Shown: piece by piece, positions 33,068 through 45,156 of the stretch
Position numbering within the stretch: the stretch's first letter is position 1
Layout of the letters: each line of letters starts with the position of its first letter
Assembly (NCBI RefSeq): GCF_000003195.3
Contig: NC_012871.2
Location: 21,148,658-21,212,657, forward strand
DNA: 64,000 nucleotides
DNA from: Sorghum bicolor
Lineage: Eukaryota > Streptophyta > Magnoliopsida > Poales > Poaceae
Reading direction: 5' to 3'
The notes under the pieces: model-generated
Told to the model about the DNA's origin: nothing
Databases searched by the model: none
Seen by the model: only the letters and a program-made list of their open reading frames with translations
Program-made: the position numbers and the translations under genes

Positions 33068-34565
33068 TGTTGACACTTACTAACACCACTTGGATACTAC
33101 GTTGTCATCCCCAGCATGATGTGAGAGTGTACAAAGGTATTTATGAATGTAAAGGCTCTCTAGAAAATAATCTATTCTATCCGCAAGCCCACAGATAAAA
33201 TACCTCATTGTAGCATTTCACCAGGAAAAGTATTCCGGGTATCGTTATTTATATTTTGCTTAAGAGAACGATGGAGGTAAATAAAATCTATCAAGGCGTA
33301 GACTAGAGATAAACTTGCAAGAACATGATTAATAATGAGAAACTCGTCACACAGTCACTTGCTTTGGCAGGGGGTAAGCCATAATAATAATGATAATGAA
33401 ATATAAGCTCATGGGTAAATAACACAGCGATTAGAAAATAGACTACTCCTCATATATGTAAGGTGACGTCGGATTAGCTAGAGAATGGATTTTGAGTTAT
33501 CTACTACCTACTAAGTCACAATCTACTCTAGTTATCTACAAGATCATATATAGCATAAAAGACTCTTCATTCATGTATAAGGAACATTGCTAAAGTAAAT
33601 CAGAACATCGCAAGACTTACTCCGCAATACAAATTCTGCCTGTCCTATCAACGGAGGGTGGACTATATAAGAATCAACGAAGCTGTCACCATCGCGAACT
33701 ACCACACGACCCGGCCAATAGGATACATTTGCAGGTAAATAACATCTAAGCACCACGCCTACATGTGATCTACCACTTAACTCCCACATGTCAAGAGCTA
33801 AGCGCTTTGCAAACTTATACATAAACTCATTATCAATCATAAATATATCAAATATAGAACTAGAGCAAACTAAGAACATAATAAATAGAGACATAATGCA
33901 ATTAGAATAAAGTAGTAGAGAAAGATATAAAATAATACCAATCTTTATTGATGAAGATCCGAATCCAAAGCGCTAGGCTCTACTTCTCTAATTCTATCTA
34001 ATCAATCCTATAGAACTTGAAGGAACTAGGAGTAGCTAATTCTAATTCTCTATGGGAGAGAAATTCCTAAACCCTAACTTTGATGGCTTCCTCTGATAAT
34101 GATTTCTCCTCTCTCCCTGGGGTGGAGAGGCCTTGCTTATATAGTCCCTTCAAGTGAATTTGGGCCGTCGGATCAAATCGACATTGATCGCACGGTTTTC
34201 TTTGATCCTTTAGGTCGGTGGAGCATAATCCGCGAGGTTGGTTGTGATTGGCCCCGAGGCCAGGGCGGGCGCCCAAGGGGGGAGGGCAGGCGCCCTGCCC
34301 CCGAGCCCGTCCGGCTTCCCGTTCGTTCTCATGGCTTCTGGACTCTTCTAGATTAAGGAAAATTACGCGGCATGTAATTATCTCGTTGTAAACATGACAT
34401 GTGGGCCTTCTCTCTATATTTTCTAATAACCCCCTACAGAAATAGACAAACACCAAAACTCGTGGAATTCTGTCAGATAAAACCCTAAGTCTGGTTGTCG
34501 GTTGCATTTGGATCCTTTTCTTTGTTTATTTGTTGATTATATTTGATACTTAAGGACCGTCAACA
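33068..34565 (-). repeat. 5' LTR of TG2 (1,498 bp)
   Basis: It pairs with 26306-27793. The frame at 34067-34507 (146 codons) corresponds to the U3 frame of TG1 and stays open. Confidence 0.88.
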
Positions 34566-35538
34566 ATAGGATGCTTGACTAGGGCACTTAGGTCCTACCA
34601 AACCTTCTAATAGGAGGAGGCCCCAAAGGTAACAATGGGATTGTCACGTCCCATGCTACTACACATCGATCCGACCAGGCAGGGGATATCTACGAGTATT
34701 CTAGCCCAAGCACCATGCTTACGCTACGAATGATTACTCTATTCCCTATGCAAAGCAAATAAAGTAAACTCATAAAGCAAAGAACAATAATAATAACATA
34801 TTTACTTAGTATTAGAACTTTAATTGCCAAAAATTCCTAGAACCAAGCCTTAGGTTAGGAGACTTAATCCCACAGGTACAAGCCGGTGAGGAGACACCAA
34901 CATGTCAGAATTCCTCCGAACTCTCCCTCCACTCTAACTCTCTTAATCTAGAAGAATAACTCTAATCTCACATAGAGACTACAAAGTTAATCTCTCTTGT
35001 ATGTGCCCTAGGAGAAAGATCCATTCAAGGGACCCCTCTAAGGCAAATTCTCTCTAAAAATATGTATTAGGGTTTCTCCATTCCTCTGATACAAGGGCTA
35101 GGGGCCTTGCTTATATAGCTCTCTAGGAAGCATGACAGCCCTGAGATCAAACTAACCTTGATCTATGATTATTATTGATCCTTAAAGATGGTGGAGGCTG
35201 GATCTAGGAGCTTGCTTCTGATTGGCTCTAGAGGTGAGGAGGCCGCCTAGGGCAGGGACTCCCGCGCTGTCACAGTGATAGGTGGGTCCCACCTTCTAGG
35301 GGGTGGCTTCTTGAGTTTTCTAGATTATTCTTTTATTGTATGTGGTCTTTTCTCTCTATGTAAACCTGACATGTTGACCATCTTAGGTTGTTTTCAGCTG
35401 ACACCCTACAAAAATAGATATTCACCAAAACTCATGAAATTCTGACTGTTAAACCCCTAGTATATGGCGATAATTATTTTTATAACATTCTTTTGATTAA
35501 GTTGATGATTTAAAATTGATAGTTAACTACAGTCAATA

Positions 35539-35805
35539 ATAAGGAGGATGCTCATGAAGCTGATGGAGGTAAAGGTCGTGACAAGCTGAAGAATAGAAGG
35601 CTGAAGCTTAGCTTCAAAGAACTTCTAGCTAAATATAAGAAGATAGCTAAAGCAAATGTCACTAATCGGTCCAAGAAAGTCCAATCATCAAAGTTGCCTC
35701 CAAAGGACAATTATCAAGAGTGGAGTTAGCAAGGAGATAGATCTCACACAACAACAACATATTCTCCTTTTAAGTGGCTAATTCCCAAGTCATATGTACC
35801 ACAAA
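35539..35805 (+). pseudogene. Element M gag, C-terminal part
   Basis: It resumes M after solo LTR N and encodes LKLSFKELLAKYKKIAKANV and a basic tail ending in a stop. This is the C-terminal signature of the same grass gag-like protein seen at 25338-25922. It is followed directly by the 3' LTR. Confidence 0.55.
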
Positions 35806-36462
35806 CATCGGGAGTTCTCACCCAAGTCGAGAGTTCTCACACGAGTCAAGAGTTTTGACCCACGTCGAAAGTTTCAACAAATGTCAGGAGTTCTGACCCG
35901 AGTCCAGAGTTCCAATTCGACTTCCGACAGACCTAATAATTGTTTGGATCTAACCTTTGGGATTCTAATCTGAACTATCCAAACTCATGGGAAACTTGGA
36001 AAATAAGACTCAAAGAGGTTTCCTACTAGGATAAGACCACCCCCTCTATGTATATGAGAGGATCATGGCCGATTAAGTTCCCATCTATCCAATCATCAAA
36101 ACACAAACCATCTACTTACCCCTTTACTTTCTTCTCCAAACTCCATGCTATTCATCCCTTGATCCGATGACCAAGGATGGTGCCCTAGGCTTGTCGGCCA
36201 ACTTAAGGCAACCCATCGATGTCCTTGCCCTGATAGGGTCCCTCCTGGATGAGAGCTTCAGCGATTTCATTACTAGATGGCCTGAAAACTAGCTGGTTAT
36301 TTGTCATGCAAGTACTTTGGTTGTCCTTTAGTGGTTTGCTTATAAACCTCTCCATGCTTCACCATGTAAGAGTGATATCTTCGCTGCATTCTTCAGTCCA
36401 TAGCAGCCCAAGTGTCCAATGCTCTTGCTGCTGTGTGATTCAGACCATATCTGACGTCAACA
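35806..36462 (+). repeat. 3' LTR of element M (657 bp)
   Basis: It matches 9588-10247 throughout, including the GGGAGTTC repeat zone and the end GACGTCAACA. The initial TG is mutated to CA. Confidence 0.7.
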
Positions 36463-36555
36463 ATTTCATTGACATTTTATTATATTTTAGTTGAGGTGGC
36501 ATTCTTAGAAACAATACTATGAAGCTTCCCATTGAGACTGATCTAAGTATAAAAG

Positions 36556-36919
36556 TTTTATGTGCTAGAAGATGAATAAGACACAAAAGAAGGTGGGGTA
36601 AGTGTTTGGGCCATGTTATGGGCTACTGCCATCTTCACGTTTTGGGCTAGTGGAAAACATCCTATGTTGGGCCAAGTAATGTGAATGGACCTGAGTGACA
36701 AGTAGGGCAAGATGTGTAGATGGCATGTGTGTCAAGTAGGTATAAAACTCTCTAGCGATGTGTTGATGAAGGCATCGAACAAAACCTATAACTAAATCCC
36801 AACAAACTCGCCTAAATTCCCCACAACTATTATTCTTGTTGTTCCTCAATCCTTCCATTCTCCAACCCTAGATTCCAATTTCTCATAGCCCTTGTTCTCT
36901 AGTTATCGGTTACATTACA
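36556..36919 (+). repeat. 5' LTR of chromovirus P (364 bp)
   Basis: It runs TTTTATGTGCTAGAAGATG (first G mutated) to GTTATCGGTTACATTACA. The 3' LTR starts TGTTATGTGCTAG and ends the same way. Confidence 0.8.
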
Positions 36920-37012
36920 ATTTGTACTCGAAGCAAGGTTGCAGCAGAATAGATTTTCTTGCTGCATTTCTCGGAGATCTAGCACTAAAGGTATCCAAAT
37001 TTTAGCAAAACA

Positions 37013-38175
37013 TGGTGATGACGATCAAAGGGGTGGATTCCAAGGTGGAGAAATTGATGAAATAGCTTGAGAGGTTCCAATCGATGATGGAGGAGATGTT
37101 AGACAAGTTGAGCAGGATAAAGACATGGCGTGATGCCGACAACTCATTCGGGACTGCTCCAATGAACTTTGGTGACCTCCATCAACTTAGGATTGGAGGT
37201 GGTGTGGCTAGAGCATTCGAAGGCATGTCCACCACTCATCACCAACACAGATAGCACAACCCTGTGCTAGACTTGAACATTGCTCTAGAGCCGATGCGCC
37301 CATCTATGTCAAGTGGGGAGCAGCCCAGCGGGCATTGTGAGTTGGGTGGGGGAACTAGGAGCCTCCTCTGTACCTACCCACCACCAATCTTTTAGGGTAT
37401 GATGCATGAATCTCCTCAGTCTTCTTGTCATATGCATGATGCTTCTGTGACTTATTTGCCACGCTCTGCACCATATCCTAAATTGTAGTTTCTCAAATTT
37501 TTAGTGAAAATCTAAGGTGGTGGCTTGATTAGTGTGAAATGTACTTTGAAGTCTATGTTGTTCACCCTACGATGAGGACCAGATTTGCTATCCTCAATTT
37601 CATCAAACCTGCAACTACCTGGATGGAGATGATTGAGCGTTGTGGTCATGTTACTGATTGGGACAAACTTTGTGAGTTGATCTTTGTCAAGTTTTTTAAA
37701 GATCAGTTCCCTTGCTCTTGAAGCATTTTGATGCATTGAAGTAGGAGGGTTTAGTTATTAATTATCAACATCGTTTCAAGGAGTTTGGCTCATGGTATTT
37801 TGCTATTCAATCCTATGTATGATGATACATACATGGTCACTCAATTTCTTGGTGTATTGAAGGAAGAGATTCGAGCAGCTATGACAATGCATCGACCCAA
37901 GGATGTTGATATTGCTAGCACTTTCACATAGTTGCAGGAAGAAGAGCTAGAGAACTCCAAGAAGAAATACAGTCCAAAAGAGACAACCAGGCAAGCTTTT
38001 AGATCATACAATGCTAGAGACAGAGCAAAGCCAGTGGAATCTGAGAAAGTTAAGCCAAAAATAAGGGAATATAAGCTAGGTTCTCTCAAGACCTATTGAA
38101 GGCAGAATGGGTTGTGCTTTAGATGTGGTGAGAAATGGGGTCTAGGACATAAATGTCCAACTTAGGTTCCCATTC
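37013..38175 (+). pseudogene. Chromovirus P gag
   Basis: It begins MVTIKGVDSKVEKLMK and runs through a coiled-coil-like N-terminus. In various frames it has the capsid core and a C-terminal zinc knuckle near 38111-38157 (GLCFRCGEKWGLGHKC, the C-X2-C-X7-H-X-C form seen in plant chromoviruses). Many stops and frameshifts. Confidence 0.65.
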
Positions 38176-39251
38176 ATGTTGTGGAAGAGTTGTTGGATGC
38201 TTTGGAAGTTTGTGATGATTCTGAAGAAGCTACTCTATAGGAAACTGTGGAAACTGAGTGTGTTATGGCTTTGGGTGACAATGTTGTTCCAAACACAAGT
38301 AAAAGAAATAATTAGACTCAGTGGATACATTGGGAATATGCAAGTGTTGATACAGGTGGACTCAAGAAGTGTGGGTTCTTTTATTAGTTTTGCAATAGCT
38401 AACAAACTCAAGACTTAGTTGAAAGGATGGGATCACCTATGACATGTTCTCAGGGTATTTCAAAGATGGCTTGGTGCACTAAGGGACACTTTTCATACTG
38501 ATGTGGGAGTGTTACCTCAAAAATGTTATGACATGATATTGGGGGAAGACTAGCTAGAGCATTGTAGTCCCATATCGGTACATTGGACCAAAAAGATAAT
38601 TATATTTATGCACAATGGTACCAGCATTACCTTGAGAGGTGTCAGACCTGAAATCAACAAATGTACTACAATCAGTGTTGGCAAGCTACCTTGATTAGGA
38701 GGAAGGCAATCACACACTATGTTTAGTTACTACCTTCAACCTTAGAAAGACCATCTATATAATCATCACATCAACTTGTATGCTCTATGAATAATATGGA
38801 GGAGCTTCAGTCTGATATACCTGAGGAAATGAGGAGTCTATTATCTCAATATGAGGATATTTTCAAGGAACCTGCTAAGTTACCACCCAAAAGGTCATGT
38901 GATCATCAGATCACCCTGGTTCTAGGAGCTCAACCTATGAATGTGAGGCCATATAGGTATGATCCTGTTTAGAAATCAGAAATAGAGATAGATTGCTAAA
39001 ATGCTGAAGAATGGAATCATAAAGCTAAGCACTGGTCCATATGCTTCACTAGTTCTTTTACTATGAATACATTGTTTGCTTCTTTACTAAGGAAGGGAAT
39101 ATTGATATTCATGGATGATATATTGATCTACTTTAAGACATTAGAAGAACATTATGCCTTGCTAAAACAAGTGTTTGACATTATAAGAAACAACAAATTC
39201 TTTGTGAAGCTCAGTAAATGTTCTTTTATCAAGAACTAAATTGAGTACTTA
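38176..39251 (+). pseudogene. Chromovirus P protease and partial reverse transcriptase
   Basis: The protease site near 38345 reads IQVDSRSVGSFIS where D-S-G-S/T is expected, so the catalytic Gly is lost. The RT N-terminus at 38787-38972 has LPPKRSCDHQITL and MNVRPYRYDPV. The palm sequence then jumps from PYASLVLL-like text near 39045 to LIFMDDILIY (39105-39134, the Y/F-x-D-D box). About 100 residues of RT core are therefore deleted. The frame runs IEYLGH up to the Harbinger insertion and continues with CISAQGV at 54995. Confidence 0.7.
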
Positions 39252-40042
39252 GGGCATGATTAATTGCCCCGACGGGACGGTGCAAAGGCCCATCCAACTC
39301 CATTTTATGCACTTGGCGCGTGTTTGATTGCTCATGTCGCATGGTTTGCCTGTGCCCTATCGTTCATTTCCCCTCCACCATCCTAGCCTCTTCCATCTTT
39401 CTGATGCGACCTTCGCTCACAAGCCTGGATGGTGTGGTGCTTGGCAGGAACCCTAGGCTTATTTAGCAAGAGACGGCTCCATCCCATGATAAAAGCACGC
39501 ACGCGGGTTGGAGTTAGGGTTACCGCCCCCATTACTCCACTCCTCTTGTGCGCCCTCCCTTCTTCCCTCTTGCTACCGGTTTCTCGCTGGTGTCTTCCAC
39601 CTTTGGCAGACCCTTGTTGGTTCTTTGGTGCCTTAGCTAGTATACATCGCCTTACCCCTCTTTCTCTCCCTTTGTTTTGTACCATGTTTTTGTTTTTGCC
39701 GTGCAATTTTGGTTAGGGTTCATGTTGGTACCCTCCTAGATCTGTGCATTTTTGATGTAGATCTAGCAGTTTCATGAGTAGATCTGGTGGTTTCATTTGT
39801 AAAGCTATGAATCTTTAATGCTATTATGCTATCTACTTTAGATGTTATTGATAATGATGCTTATTTTGATTACCAAACTAAGCTTAGTGCCTAGGTTGAT
39901 GATTATGTAGTACATATGCTAGATTAGGTGCCGGAGGAGCACCTTTTGGTGTGGTAGCCACATCTTCCTTTGTCAAAGTTTACTGATTCTTTGCAAATAT
40001 TTTTTAGTTCACAACATTATTCCCTTTCTAATTAGACGATAC

Positions 40043-42453
40043 ATATGTACTTCCTATTCTTAGAAATTGACTTCCAAGCTAGACATTGAGCAGTGGCATG
40101 TTGGTTTTTTCATGTGGTTTAGGAGAAGAGTTGTAGATGCCTGGTTAGTTACCTATGGCCCCTTGACAGAGAGGGACCAATGGAAGATTAACAACCTTAA
40201 CTACATCTACAATTTAGATGATGTTCATTGTGTTAATCTGCTTAGGACAAGAAGGTCACCTTTTTTCTAGTTGTGTGATCTTTTTCGCACTACAACGCTG
40301 GTAACAGACAACATACATGCTACTATTGAAGAACAAGTAGCAATGTTTTTGTATGTTGTTGGCCACAATGAGAGGTTCAGAGTTGTAGACCTCACAATCT
40401 AGAGATTAGTTGATACCATCGGCAGGTTCTTTCAGAGAATGTTGTATGCAGTAGGGGAGTTGATGAATGAATTGATTGTTCCTCCTAGTACTAATGTTCA
40501 TCCTAGGATTCTTGGGAGCAGAAGCTGGTAACCCTACTTCAAGGTTGGTATTCCCTTCATTCCATTGGTGGTCATTGTTGACACTAGCTAACACCACTTA
40601 GATACTAGGTTGTCATCCCCAGCATGGTGCCAGAGTGTACAAAGGTATTTATAAATGTAAAGGGCTCTCTAGAAAATAATCTATTCTATCCGCAAGCGCA
40701 CAGATAAAACACCTCATTGTAGCATTTCACCAGGATAAGTATTCCAGGTATCGTTATTTATAATTTTGCTCAAGGGATCTAAAGAAGATGAAATTAAATC
40801 AAGGGGCAAAATCTATCAAGGCATAGACTAGAGATAAACTTGCAAGAACATGATTACTAATGAGAAACTCGTCACACAGTCACTTACTTTTAGCAGGGGG
40901 TAAACCATAAAGATAATGATAATAAAGTATAAGTTCATGGGTAGATGACACAGCGATTAGAAAATAGACTACTCCTCATATATGTAGGTGATGTCAGATT
41001 AGCTAGAGAATGGATTCTAAGTTATCTACTAACTACTAAGTCATAATCTACTCTAGTTATCTACAAGATCATATATAGCATAAAAGACTCTTCATTCATG
41101 TATAAGGAACATTGATAAAGTAAATCAGAGCATCGCATGACTTACTCCACAATACCGGTTCTGCCTGTCCTATCAACGGAGGGTGGACTATATAAGAATC
41201 AACGAAGCTGTCACTATCGCGAACTACCACACGACCCGGCCAATAGGATACATTTGCAGATAAATAACATCTAAGCACCACGCTCACATGTGATCTATCA
41301 CCTAACTCCCTCGCGTCAAGAGCTAAGCGCTTTGCAAACTTATACATAAACTCATTATCAATTAGAACTATATCAAATATAGAACTAGAGCAAACTAAGA
41401 ACATAATAATTAGAGACATAATGCAATTAGAACAAAGAATTAGAGAAAGATATGAATAATACCAATCTTTATTACCGAAGATCCGAATCCAGAGCGTAGT
41501 GCTCTACTTCTCTAATTGCTATCTAATCAAACCTCTAAACTTGAAGGATTAGGGAGTAGCTAATTCTAATTCTCTGTGGGAGAGAAGCTCTAAACCCTAA
41601 CTTTGATGGCTACCACTGAATAATGATTTCTTCTCTTCTCCTCCCTCCAGGGGGGGTTTGGCCTTGGTTTTATAGTCCCCTCAAGTGAACGTGAGCCATT
41701 GGATCAAACCGACATAGATTGTATGGTTTAGATTGATCCTTTAGGTCGGTGGAGCGTAGTCCTGAAGCAGAGTCCCGATTGGGTTCCAACCCTGGGCGGG
41801 CGCCCAAGGGGGGTGGGCGGCCGCCCTGCCCCCGAGCCCGATCGTGCTCTCGTTCGTTCCCATGGCTTCTGGATTCTTCTAGATTGAGGAAAATTGCGCG
41901 GCACGTAATTATCTCGTTGTAAACATGACATGTGGGCCTTCTCTCCATATTCTCTAATAACCCCCTGCAGAAATAGATAAACACCAAAGCTCGTGGAATT
42001 CTGTCAGATAAAACCCTAATTCTAGATGTTTGTTTCATATTGATCCTTTTTCATGTTTATTTGATTATTAATTTTAGTACTTAAGGACCGTCAACAGTCA
42101 TCACTAATTAATTGACCTTTTAGTTATCTATTTCACAAGCTACTTTTTTATTATTACCTAGGACTACATTGGAGGAACTGATGGAACATATGCCCTAGCT
42201 AGAGTGCCTAAGCGGATGCAAGCTTACTTTAGAGGTAGGAAGCACACCATCACATAGAATGTACTAGTAGTAGTGGACTTTGATTTGAGGTTACACTTAT
42301 GTGCTAGCTGGTTGGGAAGGGTCTGCACATGATGCCCTTATTTTGACTGATGCCATAGAGAGACATGATGGCTTTAGAGTCCCTCCTGATGTGAACCCGT
42401 TAGGGTTTTTGCCTGATCTTTTGATGAGAGGTGTGGGATAACTTGATTGGTGA
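40043..42453 (+). pseudogene. Harbinger transposase (nuclease) of element Q
   Basis: Exon 1 (about 40043-40543) has the N-terminal helix region (EEQVAMFLYVVGHNERFRVV, IGRFFQRMLYAVGELMNELI, HPRILGSRSW) and ends PYFK before a GT. Exon 2 starts after TACCTAG at 42162 with DYIGGTDGTYALARVP (first catalytic Asp), then FRGRKHTIT, VDFDLRLHLC, LAGWEGSAHDALILTDAI (second Asp in AHD) and GFLPDLLMRGVG. At least four in-frame stops are present, and the third acidic residue region is missing after 42453. The intron now holds a 1,521-bp solo LTR. Confidence 0.75.
40576..42096 (-). mobile_element. Solo LTR I of the TG family (1,521 bp, TSD GTCAT)
   Basis: The minus strand runs TGTTGACGGTCCTTAAG to GCTAGTGTCAACA. 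GTCAT flanks both sides (40571-40575 and 42097-42101). It resembles the TG2 LTR most, including paired GC palindromes (about 41795-41830) and the open U3 frame (41670-42038). It lies wholly within the intron of the Harbinger transposase gene. Confidence 0.9.
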
Positions 42454-43723
42454 ATGGAGATAATGTTCACGGCCTGACTACAGCCTTCCAAGATCACACC
42501 TTAGCTACCAATACACACCCCAAATGGCTGTCATGATCTCGTGGAGCAGGACACCCGCCCATTAGGGCACTCATCCTACAAGTAATCGAAGAACCAGCAA
42601 GAACAAGTAGAACAAGTACTAAACTACTAGATGTGAATGAAGGTTTCAATCTCAATATGTAATAAAGTAGGGTTCTAAAGATAAGATGACGGGTGACTAA
42701 TCTAGCACGCATGCTTACAAGTAGAAAAAGCTAAACTTAATCTAGACAAAACCCAAACTATTCATGGTGGCTCTAGAGGCAAATAAGTAGAGGGGAGGAC
42801 GACCAGAGGGGTGCTAGAGTCGTCCTCCATCCCTAGGACATGTCCCTAATGGACTCAACTTGATACATAGGCCATTGGCCCAAAATAGGGTGATGCAGCA
42901 CCATAAGCAGGAAATGCTTTGACAATAAAATAAGGACTGCACCCAAATCAGAAGAGATATGAACATGTGGTTGGACCCATTGGAAAGTAGACTATACATA
43001 AGCTTTCCATCAAGTATAAGAACGTCCCAATTGACATCCATATGAAGCCGTGGTGCCAGACAAGTTGGGGTTGTTCTGCAGTCCAAATCTAACTCCTAAA
43101 ACATGTTAGGTTTGGACTCTTGCTTTTCATGCTCTAGGAACAACGTGGTAGCCTAATGGAGGACATTATGGAAACTTGGATTGATCCTCAATCACCTTTG
43201 TTAAGGTACCATGCTTCCCACATGCAATCAGCTCTTGTGGAGTTGATGTTGTCTCACATTCTGAATGCAGACAAACCTTCCCTTGTTGATCCTCTCCATC
43301 ATTCCTAAGCAAGACCAAAGTGCACGTGTCTCTATTGTCTAAATATGATGGACGAGAGTTTAAGAATGAACTTACTTGATGGTTGAATTGATGGGCACAG
43401 ACATGAGTAAGAGGGCCAAGTGGTATCGGTGGTGGTGTAGGTGTGAATGTATAGATGGTGTTGATGTCCTCATCACCTCCACGTAAAATCCAAACCATAT
43501 GTAGGCATTGTTAGCCATCTTCCATAATATTAAATCTAAACCATAGCCCTGTCTTGACCTTTCTAAGAATGAGGAGCTCTTTGGAATGAGGAACTCCACA
43601 TGACAGTGCTAGATGAGGAGCACCTTAATGGCCACACTAAGGTTAGACAACCCCTAGTTCAAAGCACCTCCTTATCAACATATGCTTACCTGTTTCTAAT
43701 AGTTCAATGTCTTCACTATATAG
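42454..43723. other. Unrecognised stretch inside element Q
   Basis: It lies between the transposase 3' remnant and the Myb-like ORF, where the end of the transposase should be. No strong ORF on either strand. The short minus-strand frames (for example 43166-43498) look random. It may be an old insertion or a replaced segment; I could not find LTR ends or a target duplication. Confidence 0.3.
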
Positions 43724-44280
43724 GATCACCCTAATGATGCTAAGTTCCTGAACACTCCAATTGAGAATTATGTTCAGATGGTGGCTATTTTTTGTGGTAG
43801 TCAGGCCACTCGGAGATATGCTATGGGTTCCAGTGAACCATTGGGTACTTACTTGGGTCAAATTGATGTAGACAATGGTGGAGAGGATTCTAACTTGAGC
43901 AAGATAGAAGTATAGTCAGGTAAGGCAGTTGACGTTAAACCTAAAAGCTCAAAGGGAGCTGAGGAAAGGAGAGGGTTGGGAAGAGAAGGAAGTTGTCACA
44001 AGAGGGAGTTGATCTTATGAGTGGCATGGTGATGGTTGTGCAGTCTGTTGGGGAATCTCTCAAGGCTCCACAGCACAATGAGGTGCATCAGGACCTATAT
44101 GAATGTGTCATGGGTTGCCCTAATTACGCACAAGAGGCGATCATGTTTGCTCTAGTGTACTTGCTCAAGAACAAGGCAGAGGGACTATGCTTTGTTCAGA
44201 TGTCTAAGGCCCACAAGATCCTCTAGCTTAGGACCTACCTAAGCACTGCCTACTTTGAGTAGAAGCAGATGTAGTGATCT
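43724..44280 (+). pseudogene. Myb/SANT-like ORF1 of Harbinger element Q
   Basis: After a TATAG acceptor-like site it reads HPNDAKFLNTPIENYVQMVA and FCGSQATRRYAMG, the form of the second (DNA-binding, Myb-like) protein of plant PIF/Harbinger elements. Further on, 43993-44226 is open and gives YECVMGCPNYAQEAIMFALV, the C-terminal helical part. A stop and at least one frameshift separate the two. In active relatives this protein acts with the transposase to bind the element ends. Confidence 0.6.
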
Positions 44281-44772
44281 CTCCAATTTTGCATATAGCC
44301 ATGTTAACTAACCTATGTTCCATCTAAATCTTTTGGGTACAAGCACTAACCATTCATTTGAGGTGCTAGGACTGGTTCTGTATGTAGCCTGACATTGGTT
44401 GCTGGTATTTTTGTATAGCATAGGAGACATGGTGATGGATGTGAGGCTTGTGTGGTGTGGACAAAAACACCTGGGATGTGGTGTACTACTCACCACTTAT
44501 GATACTGGGAAGGTACAATGTGGTGTAGACATTAACACATGCTTATGCTTTCTTTATTATGTTGGCTTCAAACATCTCACATGCTATTAAGTATACTATA
44601 TGTTGGTGTTTCTATTTGGCCTATGATGAAATTTACACTAATATGAGGTGGCTCCTTTCTTTATGCTCATTTGTCTCACTATTTTGTCATGTCATTCATC
44701 AGATCTGCAGGAATCATCCGCTGTTTAGCAACATTTGGGTCATACTCAAGTTGATGGCAAACAGTGCATGTT
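44281..44772. other. 3' non-coding part of element Q
   Basis: AT-rich and without a credible gene. It continues on the other side of the nested stack at 53390. Confidence 0.4.
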
Positions 44773-45156
44773 TGTTGATGGTAGATAAGTATCAATTTTA
44801 ACCATCAACTAAACACGAAAAAGGACCTAAATTAAATACCATCTAGATATAGGGTTATACTAATAGAATTCTATGAGATTTGGGGAATGTCTATTTCTAT
44901 AGGGTGTTAGCTGAAAATAACCAAGGAAGGCCCACATGGCATGTTTACATAGAGATAAATGGGATCCGGGCAATTTTTTTGTAATCTAGATGGTTTGAGA
45001 AGGCACTAGACCAAACGGGAGCCTGAATCAGCTCGGTCAATCAAGCTTCGCCTCGTGGATCCTGCCTCCACTGCCTTTGAGGATGAATAATAATTGTCCA
45101 TTTAGATTTGATCTGAGGGTTGTGGTACATCCTAAGGGGCTATATAAGCAGGGCCC

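Larger units (their letters stand above)
26306..34565 (-). mobile_element. TG2: pol-less LTR retrotransposon with capsid-type gag
   Basis: 8,260 bp. LTRs are at 26306-27793 (3') and 33068-34565 (5'), with TSD ATAGG at 26301-26305 and 34566-34570. A degenerate tRNA-Asp primer site is at 33042-33059. In sense order it carries a capsid-type gag (32949-31888), a 178-codon ORF of unknown role (31068-30532), a fragment of the TG1-type protease C-terminus (about 30400-30000) and the shared 2.2-kb non-coding region. No polymerase or integrase. It inserted into solo LTR N, a relative of its own LTR. Confidence 0.9.
26010..35538 (-). mobile_element. Solo LTR N (about 1.26 kb, TSD ATAAG), split by TG2
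   Basis: The outer pieces 26010-26305 and 34571-35538 join into one LTR that on the minus strand starts TATTGACTGTAG (mutated TG) and ends ATATCAACA. It is flanked by ATAAG (26005-26009 and 35539-35543). It has the same general plan as the TG LTRs: a phrase for a GGAC..CAA start, a TATATAG box near 35115, and GGATCAAAC-like blocks. It is inserted in the gag of element M. No second LTR or primer site was found. Confidence 0.8.
9588..36462 (+). mobile_element. Gag-only LTR retrotransposon M, split by two nested stacks
   Basis: Matching LTRs at 9588-10247 and 35806-36462 share the GGGAGTTC repeats and an end close to GACGTCAACA. After the 5' LTR comes TGGCGACTC (10255-10263), the start of a tRNA-Arg-type primer site. 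The body is in three pieces: 10248-11239, 24758-26009 and 35539-35805. It is interrupted by the Tat-type element at 11240-24757 and by the solo LTR at 26010-35538. The joined pieces carry only gag-like sequence, so M was non-autonomous. I found no matching TSD (TCCGT before, ATTTC after), so one end may be altered. Confidence 0.7.

Noticed and set aside
9583..36467. Target duplication for element M
   Set aside because: TCCGT before the 5' LTR and ATTTC after the 3' LTR do not match; I report the element without a TSD.
39429..39716. 95-codon plus-strand ORF near the Harbinger left end
   Set aside because: No similarity to transposase or Myb-like protein; probably part of the element's 5' non-coding region.
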